A stretch of 64,000 nucleotides of DNA. Source: Emcibacter sp. Its GTDB lineage: Bacteria; Pseudomonadota; Alphaproteobacteria; Sphingomonadales; Emcibacteraceae. The DNA is taken from positions 3,086,001 to 3,150,000 of the forward strand of contig NZ_OY776217.1 of NCBI RefSeq assembly GCF_963675455.1, read 5' to 3'. The position numbers were made by a program, and so were the translations under genes. Position 1 is the stretch's first letter, and each line of letters opens with the position of its first letter. This document shows positions 46,378-55,683 of the stretch, piece after piece. The notes below the pieces were generated by a model, which worked only from the letters and a program-made list of their open reading frames with translations, did no database searches and was not told the origin of the DNA.

Positions 46378-46794
46378 ATGATAAACGCAATAAACACCAG
46401 TCTTTCAGGGCTTCTGGCGTCGACATCAAAGCTCAATGTTGCAGCAAGCAACATTGCCAATTCCCGCACGACTTCCACCCCAAAAGGCACTTTTGCGGCA
46501 AATACCACTGCCGCAGCACTGGGCAGCAAAGCCTATACGCCGCTGAGGCATGAGCAGAGCAGTAATAAATACGGCGGGGTGATGAGTTACAACATTCCGG
46601 TCAATCCAGCCAGCCTGACCGCCTATTCTCCCGATGATCCAATGGCAAACGAAGAAGGCTATGTGGCCGTTCCCAATGTCAATGAGTTCGTCGAGGTGGG
46701 TGAAATGATCAAGGCGTCCAACGCCTACAAGGCCAACGCCAAGGTGCTGTCCACCCTGGCCGAAACCGAACAGGATTTCCTGGACCGGTTTTAA
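46378..46794 (+). CDS. Orphan FlgC-like flagellar rod/hook protein
   Basis: 138 residues from the ATG at 46378 (a GTG precedes it directly). The N-terminus INAINTSLSGLLASTSKLNVAASNIAN is the flagellar basal-body rod signature with SNIAN, and the C-terminus (PNVNEFVEVGEMIKASNAYKANAKVLSTLAE) is the matching coiled-coil partner. Length and domain order fit FlgC, but the middle section is short and unlike the usual sequence. No other flagellar genes lie in the window, and mfd is upstream. It might be a diverged FlgC, or a secreted relative with another role. Confidence 0.7.
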   Translation: MINAINTSLSGLLASTSKLNVAASNIANSRTTSTPKGTFAANTTAAALGSKAYTPLRHEQSSNKYGGVMSYNIPVNPASLTAYSPDDPMANEEGYVAVPNVNEFVEVGEMIKASNAYKANAKVLSTLAETEQDFLDRF

Positions 46795-47050
46795 GTGTAC
46801 CTCCAAGGTCACCCAACCGCCTGATTTTTTACATCGGCACTTATCCAACGGCGCCAGAAATTACTCTGACATATAGCATATAATCACTTCACTTATACAG
46901 CCAACCTATTGCTATGCATCACAAAAACAAAGTTAACTGTTGCATAGTCAAGAGTTTGTTTACTATTGTGTCTTATAGTTAACGAAATTTTTGGACGGGT
47001 CTCGGCGGAAACTTGTAAAATTTTACTAAAAAAGTATCAGAGTAGAAAAT

Positions 47051-48166
47051 ATGGCGAGCTTCAATGGAAATCTGGACGGGGAGGTCACAGGTCTCATACA
47101 ACTGGCACACGAAAAGTCCATATCCGGCAGGACGGAACTTTTCCAGGCCATTGCTGACCTGCTGGAACGGCGTCATCACGACCTTTCCACCCGGGAACTC
47201 TCCCTCATGTCCGATATTCTCGGCACTCTGTTCCATCATGTGGAAATGGATGTTCGCAAAAAGCTGGCCGAACGGCTTGCCACAAGACTGGATACGTCGG
47301 TCGACCTGATTATCCTGCTCGCCAATGACGAAATAGAAGTCGCCCGTCCCGTCCTTATGCTGAGCAAGCTTCTGGACGATAATAATCTGATCAAAATCAT
47401 CCGGCACAAGACAATTCAGCACCAGCTCAGCATCACAGCCCGAAGACATCTTTCCTCAGCCGTCTGCAGGGAACTGGTGACGACCGGCAACGACAAGGTG
47501 GTCGTCTCCCTGCTTTCCAACCGGGACGCCAGGATTGATAACGACACCCTGGCCGGACTTGTTGAAAAGGCCCGTGGTCGGGAGGATATCCAGGCACCGT
47601 TGATAAAGCGGGAAGACCTGCCTCGGGAACTCTGTGCACAAATGTACGAATGGGTCTCGGATTCACTGAAAGAAGTTATTCTTCAAACCCATTCCATGTC
47701 CGAGAGCGATATCAACGAGATCGTCAGCGGTACGCTCGAAGATATCCGGGATGAAAATGAAACACTTGCCAACCAGGTCGGTGCAGAGGAAAACCTGATC
47801 GAGAAACTGAGCACGGCAGGAAAACTGAGCCCGTCTTTCCTGATGAAATCCCTGGGCCAGGGACAGGTTTCCCTGTTTGAACTCGGATTTGCCAAACTCG
47901 CTAATATTCCAAAGGATATTATGAGTTCCATCCTTTACGACCGGGGATCGGAAGCCCTGGCCATTGCCTGCCGAGCTATCAATATCGATCGTAGTGTCTT
48001 CCTGACCATCTATCGCATGACCCGGGAAGCCCGCGACATGGAAAGCAAACTTAGCCAGGAAGAAATCGACCGGGCCTATGACCGCTTTAACAATATGGAC
48101 CCGAGACGGGCCCAACTGACCCTGCACAGCTGGGTCCAGGACGCCACAAAGACACGCCTGTTCTGA
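47051..48166 (+). CDS. DUF2336 protein (paralogue 1)
   Basis: 371 residues, all-helical HEAT-like DUF2336. LTRELSLMSDILGTL-type helices (ELSLMSDILGTLFHHVEMDVRKKLAERLA), LLANDEIEVARPVLMLS and LITTGNDKVVVSLLSNRDARI-like segments match the family. No enzyme motif. It shares clear similarity with the other DUF2336 gene at 52258-53388, for example in the ELSLMSDILGTL, DEIEVARPVL and QAMYEWVSD-type blocks. Its family is mostly alphaproteobacterial and of unknown function. It lies upstream of moaA with 87 bp between. Confidence 0.85.
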   Translation: MASFNGNLDGEVTGLIQLAHEKSISGRTELFQAIADLLERRHHDLSTRELSLMSDILGTLFHHVEMDVRKKLAERLATRLDTSVDLIILLANDEIEVARPVLMLSKLLDDNNLIKIIRHKTIQHQLSITARRHLSSAVCRELVTTGNDKVVVSLLSNRDARIDNDTLAGLVEKARGREDIQAPLIKREDLPRELCAQMYEWVSDSLKEVILQTHSMSESDINEIVSGTLEDIRDENETLANQVGAEENLIEKLSTAGKLSPSFLMKSLGQGQVSLFELGFAKLANIPKDIMSSILYDRGSEALAIACRAINIDRSVFLTIYRMTREARDMESKLSQEEIDRAYDRFNNMDPRRAQLTLHSWVQDATKTRLF

Positions 48167-48196
48167 CCCCTCACCGATTCTTGAATGGATTAATGC

Positions 48197-48236
48197 GTTT
48201 TATGTGTTTATAAAAGCATCAATAAACATATAAAAC
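48197..48236. promoter_or_regulatory. 15-bp inverted repeat immediately upstream of moaA
   Basis: GTTTTATGTGTTTAT (48197-48211) and ATAAACATATAAAAC (48222-48236) are inverted copies with one mismatch around a 10-base centre. It ends 17 bp before the moaA ATG. It could be an operator, or a hairpin hiding the ribosome site. It does not resemble the molybdenum-cofactor riboswitch or a ModE box as I know them. Confidence 0.55.
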
Positions 48237-48253
48237 GGAGTACTGGAATCCCG

Positions 48254-49246
48254 ATGATCGATCCATTCGGACGTCATATCACTTATTTGCGGCTGTCGGT
48301 GACTGACCGCTGCGATTTCCGGTGCCAGTATTGTATGGCGGAAAATATGCAGTTCCTGCCAAAAGCCGAGGTACTGAGCCTGGAAGAGCTGGAAGTCCTG
48401 TGTACTGCCTTCATCAGCAAAGGGGTCCGCAAGATCCGCCTCACCGGCGGGGAACCCCTGGTCCGCAAGAACATCATGTCTCTGGTCAATAATCTCGGCA
48501 GATATGTACAGGATGGCATACTTGATGAACTGACCCTGACCACCAACGGCAGCCAGCTTGAGAAATATGCCGCAGACCTTTACCGGGCCGGCATGCGCCG
48601 GATAAATGTTTCCCTGGATACGCTTGATGAGGCAAAATTTCGCCATATCACCCGCTGGGGCCAGCTTGACAAGGTGTTGCAGGGTATCCGGGCCGCACAG
48701 GATGCCGGACTTTCCGTCAAAATCAACATGGTGGCCCTGAAGGGCGTTAATGACGATGAAATAGAAAGCATGCTTGGCTGGTGCGGCAAAAATAATATGG
48801 ATCTGACCCTGATCGAAACAATGCCGCTGGGTGAAATCGACGTCAATCGCCACGACCAGTATCTCTCCCTGCAAAAAGTCCGCGACAAGCTTTCCGACAA
48901 TTGGACCCTGACAGAAAGTGACTTCCGGACCGGCGGTCCTGCACGCTATTACACTGTCGGGGAAACCGGCCGAAAGCTTGGCCTGATTACCCCGATGAGT
49001 CACAATTTCTGTGACAGCTGCAACAGAATCCGGGTCACCTGCACGGGTGAGCTTTACATGTGTCTGGGACATGAGGACAATGTTGACCTGAGGCAGGTTA
49101 TACGGAATCATCAGGGAGACCGGCAGGCATTGGAAAATGCCATTATCTCCGCTGTGTCCAGCAAGCCCGAAAGGCATTATTTCACCATTGATCCGGATCA
49201 CAACCGGCCGACGCTGCAACGTCATATGAGCATGACTGGTGGATAA
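48254..49246 (+). CDS. moaA: GTP 3',8-cyclase MoaA
   Basis: 330 residues, radical SAM. N-terminal cluster cysteines 20, 24 and 27 ([15 protein letters not shown]), [10 protein letters not shown], and the C-terminal cluster [19 protein letters not shown]. It ends MSMTGG, the conserved GG tail needed for catalysis. It catalyses the first step of molybdenum cofactor synthesis. IorB in this window is a molybdoenzyme, so the cofactor is needed by the cell. nadK follows directly. Confidence 0.97.
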   Translation: MIDPFGRHITYLRLSVTDRCDFRCQYCMAENMQFLPKAEVLSLEELEVLCTAFISKGVRKIRLTGGEPLVRKNIMSLVNNLGRYVQDGILDELTLTTNGSQLEKYAADLYRAGMRRINVSLDTLDEAKFRHITRWGQLDKVLQGIRAAQDAGLSVKINMVALKGVNDDEIESMLGWCGKNNMDLTLIETMPLGEIDVNRHDQYLSLQKVRDKLSDNWTLTESDFRTGGPARYYTVGETGRKLGLITPMSHNFCDSCNRIRVTCTGELYMCLGHEDNVDLRQVIRNHQGDRQALENAIISAVSSKPERHYFTIDPDHNRPTLQRHMSMTGG

Positions 49247-49255
49247 GTGGATAAA

Positions 49256-50029
49256 ATGACCAAAAATGACCTGAAACTTGCCTTGGTAAACAGCGATACT
49301 GAAACGGCTATTTCTTCCGCTGAAAAACTCAGGGAGTTCTACAAGTTCGTACCGGTCGAAGAGGCTGATGTGATTGTCGCCCTTGGCGGTGACGGTTATA
49401 TGCTCCACCTGATGCACGACCTTCTGCATAATGACACGCCAATATTCGGGATGAACTGCGGGACTGTCGGTTTTTTGATGAACAAATTCGGTGTCGGAAA
49501 TCTGGTCAAACGGATCAGGCAGGCAGAATCCTATTGCTTTCACCCCTTGAAAATGTCGGCAATAACGACGTCCGGAGAATCCCACACGGCGCTGGCCATC
49601 AACGAGGTTTCCCTTCTTCGGGAAACACGCCAGACGGCCAAGATCAAGATATTTGTTGATGAAAAGGAACGCATGGACGAACTTGTCTGTGATGGTGTTC
49701 TTGTCGCCACTCCGGCAGGCAGCACCGCCTATAACCTGTCTGCCCACGGCCCGATCATTCCGCTTGGCTCAGATGTGGTCGCCCTGACGCCGATCAGCGC
49801 CTTCCGGCCCAGAAGGTGGCGCGGGGCGCTTTTACCGCAAAAGGCCAAAATCCGTTTTGAAATCATTCATCCAGGAAAAAGACCAGTCAGTGCGGTTGCC
49901 GACATCCAGGAAGTCCGTGATGTGGCCAGTGTTACTATTGAACAGGACAAGTCAATTGAAATTACTTTGCTTTTTGACAAGGAACATACGCTGGAAGAGC
50001 GTATCCTGAACGAACAGTTCATCAACTGA
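49256..50029 (+). CDS. nadK: NAD kinase
   Basis: 257 residues from the ATG at 49256; an in-frame GTG at 49247 lies directly after the moaA stop and is equally possible. GGDGYMLHLMHDL is the ATP motif, NCGTVGFLMNKF and VCDGVLVATPAGSTAYNLSAHGPI are diagnostic. It phosphorylates NAD to NADP. Close spacing to moaA and to the Hpt-like gene suggests one operon. Confidence 0.95.
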   Translation: MTKNDLKLALVNSDTETAISSAEKLREFYKFVPVEEADVIVALGGDGYMLHLMHDLLHNDTPIFGMNCGTVGFLMNKFGVGNLVKRIRQAESYCFHPLKMSAITTSGESHTALAINEVSLLRETRQTAKIKIFVDEKERMDELVCDGVLVATPAGSTAYNLSAHGPIIPLGSDVVALTPISAFRPRRWRGALLPQKAKIRFEIIHPGKRPVSAVADIQEVRDVASVTIEQDKSIEITLLFDKEHTLEERILNEQFIN

Positions 50030-50048
50030 GGGAAAAGGGGATAACAAA

Positions 50049-50534
50049 GTGACGGCGACGGGGAAGCAAAAGATTGTCACGCCACCTAACAACCTGCTGA
50101 AAAAAATGGGCGGGAAAATAACAGGCATCGACTGGCAGGCCATTGAGCGGGCCAACAGGTCGGTAGCCGGTATCCAGGGAATGATTGCGGACAATATGCT
50201 GCAGGACCTGAAAAAACTGAACCATGCCCTGCACAGTTACCTGGAAGACTTTCCTGTGGAAAAACCCGAGGACACCGAACTCTATAACAAGGCCTTTGAG
50301 ACCAAGGGCCTGGCCGGAACAATCGGCTATGACCTGATCGGAAAAGTCTGCGCCTCTCTTTGTGACATGCTGGACAAGTGCGGCCAGGACCATAATGATT
50401 TTATTACCGGCCTGAATGCCCACGTCCAGGCCATCCAGATCATTCTGTCCAGTGGCGATATGGATGAAACGGCCCCGGTCAATCGGGAGCTTCTGTCAGG
50501 GCTTGGTAAAATGATCGATAAAATGGCCTGTTAG
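50049..50534 (+). CDS. Hpt-like helical protein lacking the phospho-accepting histidine
   Basis: 161 residues; the start is GTG at 50049 with GGGGAT upstream. The segment KAFETKGLAGTIGYDLIGK (81-99) lines up with the Hpt motif A-H-x-x-K-G-x-A/G-x-x-x-G, but Phe83 stands where the phosphorylated His should be. LNAHVQAIQIIL fits the following helix. Phosphotransfer is therefore unlikely at that position; a scaffold or inhibitor role is possible. It follows nadK by 19 bp and converges on the PAS histidine kinase, whose gene ends 17 bp away. Family assignment is by pattern only. Confidence 0.6.
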   Translation: MTATGKQKIVTPPNNLLKKMGGKITGIDWQAIERANRSVAGIQGMIADNMLQDLKKLNHALHSYLEDFPVEKPEDTELYNKAFETKGLAGTIGYDLIGKVCASLCDMLDKCGQDHNDFITGLNAHVQAIQIILSSGDMDETAPVNRELLSGLGKMIDKMAC

Positions 50535-50550
50535 ATACAGACCAGCAAAG

Positions 50551-52254
50551 TCAGTCTGTTTGGGCGATCGGCAGAATCACTGTAAATTCAGATCCCTCGT
50601 TCACCACACTGTACAGTCTGATATCTCCGCCCATCTGCTGGGCCAGGTGCCGGGAAATATGCAGCCCCAGTCCTGTGCCTTCTTCCTTGCGGGAATAGAT
50701 ATTGTCGGTCGCCTGGTGGAATTTCTCGAAGACCAGATCCTGCTGGTTCTGCGGAATGCCGATACCGGTATCCCAGACGGTCACAGCTACATGATTGCGA
50801 TCCAGTTTCTTGACCTGTATGCCGATTTCGCCATATTCCGGTGTAAATTTCACCGCATTGCTCAACAGATTCACAAAAATCTGCGTCGCCCGGCGCTCAT
50901 CAACATTGACCGTGTAATCCTGAGTGATTTTGACGTTGCTGGTGTCGAGATATTTGCTGTTGGCCCGCAAAATAGTCAGGTTCAGGGCTTTCACTATAAT
51001 ATCCGCCAGAGAAGTCGGCGTCAGTTCCAGGGACAGTTTTCCGCTTTCCAGGACCGCCACATCGAGAACATCATTGATCAGTTCAAGCAGGTGCTTGCCG
51101 GCATTCATAATATCCGTGCTGTAGGAAACATACTGGGGATTGAGATCGCCGAAGACTTCGAGATTCATCGCCTCGGCAAAACCGATAATCGCATTCAGCG
51201 GCGTACGCAGCTCATGACTCATGGCGGCAAGAAACTCGCTCTTGGCATTAAGCGAGGCCTCGGCCTCGGCAGAAGCCATATCAAGCTGGATATTCTTGTT
51301 GGTCAGTTCCTCAAGGGTGTTTTCCAGAGATTTCTGAACAGCCAGGGTCTCCATCCGGGCCCTGTAGTTGACCGTAACATCCATGCCGGCGCCGCGGTAA
51401 CCCTGAAATGCGCCAGTTTCACTGTCAAACAAAGGAACGCCGCTCAGATGTATATAAACTTCTTCACCGTCCTGGTCTTCGATCACAAGAAGATAGTCCC
51501 GGAACGGCTTGTAAAGGTCGAGGAAATCGTCACAGATGATTTCCTCGCCGTCTATATCTTTTTTCAGGGTTCCGATCTGTTCAAACCGTTTGCCGTTCAT
51601 CATGAAGGCCGGCAAGCCGGTCAGAGACGTCAGGCGTTCGGAGACAAAGGTTATCCGGTAATCCCGATCAACTTCCCAGTACCAGTCAGATGTCGCCCGG
51701 GCAAAATCCCGGAACCTCTGCTGCATAAGGTTTTCGTTGCGTTCCTGTTTTTTCTGCTGCGTACAGTCAACATAAGTGCCGCCGACAGCGATAACATACC
51801 CCTGATCATCACAAATGGGGAAATGTCGCGATCTGTAGTAGCGGACCTCCTTCTGAACCAGGATCTGTTCTTCCGATACCATCGTCTGTCTGGTCAGCTG
51901 TACTTCATTCAGAATGGCAACCAGACTCGACGGCAGAGTTCTGTTTTCCGTCTGGTTGTTGCCCCGTCCTGACACAGAACAGGTACTGACAAGTTCGCGA
52001 TATCTGTCATTGACGTAAACCAGTTCTCCCTCGACAGAAGCAACATAGAGGGGGACGGCATCGTCGATATTCATCCGGTCGATCAGCGTTCTGACCTGGG
52101 CCAACAGACGGGAAGACACTCCCTTTTTGCCCTCACTCTGTTTCCCGCGTCGCAGCTTTTCAAGAGTTTCCAGTGGCACAATTGTCTGACTGGTGGGTGC
52201 CCCCGTCAGACTATCATCCCCTGCGTCATGATAAAATTCTGATTTTCCGTGCAT
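50551..52254 (-). CDS. PAS-domain sensor histidine kinase
   Basis: 567 residues, no membrane segment, so cytoplasmic. Two PAS-type sensor regions (about 70-170 with VASVEGELVYVNDRYREL, and about 190-300 with SDWYWEVDRDYRITFVSERL) precede a HisKA domain (FLAAMSHELRTPLNAIIGFAEAM) and a complete HATPase (NLLSNAVKFTPEYGEIGIQ, WDTGIGIP, GTGLGLHI). There is no receiver domain and no response regulator gene adjacent. It starts 3 bp after the DUF2336 gene on the same strand and converges on the Hpt-like gene. PAS ligand unknown. Confidence 0.9.
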   Translation of the reverse strand: MHGKSEFYHDAGDDSLTGAPTSQTIVPLETLEKLRRGKQSEGKKGVSSRLLAQVRTLIDRMNIDDAVPLYVASVEGELVYVNDRYRELVSTCSVSGRGNNQTENRTLPSSLVAILNEVQLTRQTMVSEEQILVQKEVRYYRSRHFPICDDQGYVIAVGGTYVDCTQQKKQERNENLMQQRFRDFARATSDWYWEVDRDYRITFVSERLTSLTGLPAFMMNGKRFEQIGTLKKDIDGEEIICDDFLDLYKPFRDYLLVIEDQDGEEVYIHLSGVPLFDSETGAFQGYRGAGMDVTVNYRARMETLAVQKSLENTLEELTNKNIQLDMASAEAEASLNAKSEFLAAMSHELRTPLNAIIGFAEAMNLEVFGDLNPQYVSYSTDIMNAGKHLLELINDVLDVAVLESGKLSLELTPTSLADIIVKALNLTILRANSKYLDTSNVKITQDYTVNVDERRATQIFVNLLSNAVKFTPEYGEIGIQVKKLDRNHVAVTVWDTGIGIPQNQQDLVFEKFHQATDNIYSRKEEGTGLGLHISRHLAQQMGGDIRLYSVVNEGSEFTVILPIAQTD

Positions 52255-52257
52255 GAC

Positions 52258-53388
52258 TTATATTGCCTCTTTCATGTCCGTCAGCGCATCCTGATATCCA
52301 AGATCGCGCTGCCAGTGTCTTACCGCCGCCTTTGCATTGGCCGCTTTTATATCGTTATACATGGTAAGTATTGACTTCAGCAGACTGGTCGCCCGGGCCT
52401 TTCCGCCAGAACGGGTCTGCATAACCAACAGAAACAACGAGGTGAATTCCTCTTTACTAAGCCCGATAGATTTTGCAATGACGGCAAGGCTTTCCCCGGT
52501 TCTTTCCCGGAAAGCCCGCCAGACAATTTTGACATTAAGACCGGCCATCTGTGACAGACCGGCCACAGCCAGATTGACTTTTTCCTGCCTCATCGACTGA
52601 AGAATAAATGTCGCATTCAGCCTGTCTTCTTCATCCAGCTTGCGCGCCAGCTTCAGAGCCTTGTCCATGACGCCGTCTTCTTCACCGGTCTGCTGAAGAG
52701 AATGTTTGGTTGCCATCTCGATGGCATCATCCAGCAGCGTTTCATCAACATCAAATTCCTTGACGATGCGACGACGCAAGGCAGCCGATACCCACCAGTA
52801 CATCCGATAAGCCAGAGCGGGTGGCAGGTCCTGCCGGCCGAGAAGAGGTTCCTGGAAACGGTCGAAGCTTTTCGATTCTGCCACCAGATACTCAAGGGAC
52901 GCTTCGGAAATTTCCGCACTTCCGTTATTGATCAGCGCCTCGACAACATCTTCATTGCCATGCTCGATCAATTCATCACTCACATCCGCGCTCACAAATT
53001 CCCTGACGGCAATAGCCAGTCTGTGCGCATCGGTACGGTTCCTGATGACCTCGATCAGCTGTGCATCATGCAAAAGGGGGTTCTTTTCGAGCAGAGGCCG
53101 GGCGACATCAATCTTGTCATTGGCGAGCATCGAAACCAGTTCACCGGACAGGTCGACAGACTCCGCCAGACGCCGGGCCAGTTCCTTGCGGACATGATGT
53201 TCAACATTGAGAATAAGCTTGGAAAGGATGTCATTCATGAGCGCACGTTCGTGCTCATTCAGTCGGCCGCCGGGGCTCAAAAACAAGTCAGTAATGTTTT
53301 CCACAAGCTCATTGCGTGCAGATACCGACTTGTTGGCTGCGAGTCTGATTAACTCGTCCGCTTTATACCCCTTATCCAGTGCGCCCAT
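52258..53388 (-). CDS. DUF2336 protein (paralogue 2)
   Basis: 376 residues, all-helical, HEAT-like. NEHERALMNDILSKLILNVEHHVRKELARRLAE and SMLANDKIDVARPLLEKN align with the copy at 47051-48166. Alternating repeats of about 35-40 residues run through residue 200. No catalytic motif. It is upstream of the PAS histidine kinase with a three-base gap, so it is likely co-expressed with it and may be an adaptor. The family is common beside signalling genes in alphaproteobacteria. Confidence 0.85.
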   Translation of the reverse strand: MGALDKGYKADELIRLAANKSVSARNELVENITDLFLSPGGRLNEHERALMNDILSKLILNVEHHVRKELARRLAESVDLSGELVSMLANDKIDVARPLLEKNPLLHDAQLIEVIRNRTDAHRLAIAVREFVSADVSDELIEHGNEDVVEALINNGSAEISEASLEYLVAESKSFDRFQEPLLGRQDLPPALAYRMYWWVSAALRRRIVKEFDVDETLLDDAIEMATKHSLQQTGEEDGVMDKALKLARKLDEEDRLNATFILQSMRQEKVNLAVAGLSQMAGLNVKIVWRAFRERTGESLAVIAKSIGLSKEEFTSLFLLVMQTRSGGKARATSLLKSILTMYNDIKAANAKAAVRHWQRDLGYQDALTDMKEAI

Positions 53389-53695
53389 ATTGGTTCAGCT
53401 GCCTACACTTCCTGTTAATTGTTTATCCGACTTTTCCGGGCCTTGACGACCAAAACTCTTGTATCCCCCCTTTTTAAGTCGTGATCGTTAAGAAACCCTA
53501 AAAATTCCTCTAAAGAAAAGCTAATAAATCACTGTAATTCATTATCTTCTTCCTACAATCGTGAAATACAAAATATAAGAAATACCGGGCGGTTGAAAGC
53601 GGCAAAGGCGTGATTTGACCAATTTCACAGGATATTTTTATGATTCATGTCCGAAAATGGCGAGTTTAATCCACAAGTTATGTTAGGTTTCTGGC
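53389..53695. other. Divergent intergenic region (307 bp)
   Basis: Non-coding by eye, between the DUF2336 gene (minus) and the Ada-AlkA gene (plus). A/T-rich stretches around 53500-53580 could hold both promoters. I see no clear operator, terminator, tRNA or conserved RNA. Confidence 0.6.
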
Positions 53696-55177
53696 ATGAA
53701 CAGAGAAAACAGTCATATTTCGATGGATCGGGACCAATGTTACCAGGCTCTGCTGAGTCGGGATAAACGGTACGACGGGAAGTTCTTCACAGCGGTGATG
53801 ACCACCGGTATTTTCTGTCGGCCAGTGTGTCCGGCCAGACCGCCCAAGAAGGAAAACTGCTCGTTCCTGCCAAGTGCCGGCGCCGCCATGGCCGCCGGTT
53901 TTCGCCCCTGTCTGCGGTGCCGGCCGGAGGTATCCCCGGAACTCCCCGGATGGCGGGGCACAGCAAGTACAGTGACAAAGGCCCTGCGCATGATCAATGA
54001 CGGCGCCCTCAATGAAGGCTCGGTCGAGGATCTGGCCGACAGGGTAGGCCTTGGCAGTCGCCATCTCCGCCGACTTTTTGACCAGCATCTGGGTGCTTCT
54101 CCCAAGGAAATCGCAGATACCCGGCGATTGCTGTTTGCCAAACAACTGATAACGGAAACCTCCCTGCCCCTGACGGAAGTTGCCCTGGCAGCCGGTTATA
54201 ACAGCTTGCGTCGCTTTAACGACGCCTTCCATACCTGTTACAAAAAAGCCCCCCGGGATATGCGGCGTGGTAAACAATCCGATACAGGAGAAGACGGCGG
54301 ACTGCAGCTTACACTGAGATATACACCGCCCTACAGCTGGTTCTGGATCAGAAACTATTTCAAAGGCAGAACCCTGAAAAATATCGAAAATATAACCGAT
54401 ACATCCTATCAAAGATCCTTTGAACTGAACGGCCGGGGCGGATATTTCACCGCCAAACATCTACCCGATCAATCCGCCTTCAGGATCAGCATTTTCTATC
54501 CGGAAATCTCTCATCTGGCCCCCATCGTCGGCCGTATCCGCCAGCTTTTCGATCTGGATTGCAACATCCAGAGCGTCAACGACTATCTCCGGCAGGACCC
54601 CCGGCTTGACGACACCGTCAGCCGTAACCCGGGCATCAGGATACCCGGATGCTGGGACCCTTTTGAACTGTCCATCCGGGCGATTCTCGGCCAGCAGGTC
54701 AGCGTGGAGGGGGGCACCACCCTGACCAGTCGCCTGGTCCGGAAACTGGGCCGGCCGCTTGTTGGTGCGCCAGCCAACCTGTCCTTGATTTTTCCGCGAC
54801 CGGAGGACGTTGCAGGCGCAGACCTGTCCGATATCGGTATCCCCAAAAGCAGACAGGATGTTCTGAAACTGTTTTCCGCCAAGGTGGCGGATGATCCGGA
54901 CTTTCTGTTTCGTCCGTCACAACTGGATGAACTTATCCAGAGCCTTTGCGCCCTGAAAGGCATTGGTCCCTGGACAGCCAACTATATTGCCATGCGCGGC
55001 CTGAGGGAACCTGACGCCTTCCCGGTCAGCGACCTCGGCCTGATCAAGGCCCTCGACCTGCAGGAGAGCAAAAAAGCACGCCTCGAAATGCTGCAGATTG
55101 CCGAGAACTGGCGTCCCTTCCGGGCCTATGCCACCATGTATCTCTGGTCTTCCCTCACACAGGAAACACACAAATGA
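53696..55177 (+). CDS. Ada-type regulator fused to AlkA-like 3-methyladenine DNA glycosylase
   Basis: 493 residues. N-terminal Ada zinc domain with Cys41, Cys45, Cys72 and Cys75 (FCRPVCPAR, RPCLRCRPE). An AraC helix-turn-helix follows (about 90-190; LADRVGLGSRHLRRLF, LPLTEVALAAGYNSLRRFN). The C-terminal half is an AlkA HhH-GPD glycosylase (LKGIGPWTANYIAMRGL, catalytic Asp in FPVSDLGLIKA). It would sense methyl phosphotriester damage through its N-domain, activate repair genes and excise alkylated bases. The ogt gene overlaps by four bases. Confidence 0.93.
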   Translation: MNRENSHISMDRDQCYQALLSRDKRYDGKFFTAVMTTGIFCRPVCPARPPKKENCSFLPSAGAAMAAGFRPCLRCRPEVSPELPGWRGTASTVTKALRMINDGALNEGSVEDLADRVGLGSRHLRRLFDQHLGASPKEIADTRRLLFAKQLITETSLPLTEVALAAGYNSLRRFNDAFHTCYKKAPRDMRRGKQSDTGEDGGLQLTLRYTPPYSWFWIRNYFKGRTLKNIENITDTSYQRSFELNGRGGYFTAKHLPDQSAFRISIFYPEISHLAPIVGRIRQLFDLDCNIQSVNDYLRQDPRLDDTVSRNPGIRIPGCWDPFELSIRAILGQQVSVEGGTTLTSRLVRKLGRPLVGAPANLSLIFPRPEDVAGADLSDIGIPKSRQDVLKLFSAKVADDPDFLFRPSQLDELIQSLCALKGIGPWTANYIAMRGLREPDAFPVSDLGLIKALDLQESKKARLEMLQIAENWRPFRAYATMYLWSSLTQETHK

Positions 55178-55683
55178 CCCAACTTACCATCGACCATATC
55201 AAAAGCCCGGTCGGCATAATCTTTGCCATCAGCAATAGGGACAAACTCTGCGCCCTGGATTTCGAGGAGTTTGAAGACAGGATGCACCGTCTGCTCGCCA
55301 AACGACATGATAGTTACGACCTGACTGAGCAGAAAAATACATTTCTGCGGGACAGGCTTGATCGTTATTTTTCAGGCAATATGGACAGTTTTAACGATAT
55401 TGAGGTGGAGATTTCAGGCACCCCGTTCCAGAGCAGGGTCTGGCAGGCCCTCAGAACCATACCGGCGGGTGAAACCTGGTCCTATAAAGACCTTGCCGCA
55501 GCAGTCGGCAATCCAAAGGCCGTCCGGGCCGTGGGGACCGCCAACGGTCAAAACCCCGTTGCTATTATCATCCCCTGTCACCGGGTAATCGGCAGTGACG
55601 GCGGCCTTGCCGGCTATGCCGGAGGGATTGAGCGGAAACGACGGCTGCTGGAACTGGAAGGTATCAGCTTTCCGGAGAAATAA
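55174..55683 (+). CDS. ogt: Methylated-DNA-[protein]-cysteine S-methyltransferase
   Basis: 169 residues. Active-site Cys135 in IIIPCHRVIG, with NGQNPVA before it and GLAGYAGGIERKRRLLELE after. It removes methyl groups from O6-methylguanine by suicide transfer. Overlap with the Ada-AlkA gene (ATGA) makes a two-gene alkylation-response operon. Its 3' end overlaps the convergent oxyR gene by 20 bp. Confidence 0.96.
   Translation: MTQLTIDHIKSPVGIIFAISNRDKLCALDFEEFEDRMHRLLAKRHDSYDLTEQKNTFLRDRLDRYFSGNMDSFNDIEVEISGTPFQSRVWQALRTIPAGETWSYKDLAAAVGNPKAVRAVGTANGQNPVAIIIPCHRVIGSDGGLAGYAGGIERKRRLLELEGISFPEK

Noticed and set aside
48200..49747. A 515-codon open frame on the minus strand opposite moaA and nadK
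   Set aside because: Shadow of two conserved plus-strand genes; composition (His, Gln, Phe-rich) is typical of antisense translations.
50560..51972. A 470-codon plus-strand frame opposite the PAS histidine kinase
   Set aside because: The kinase is clear from its HisKA and HATPase motifs; the other frame shows no domain.
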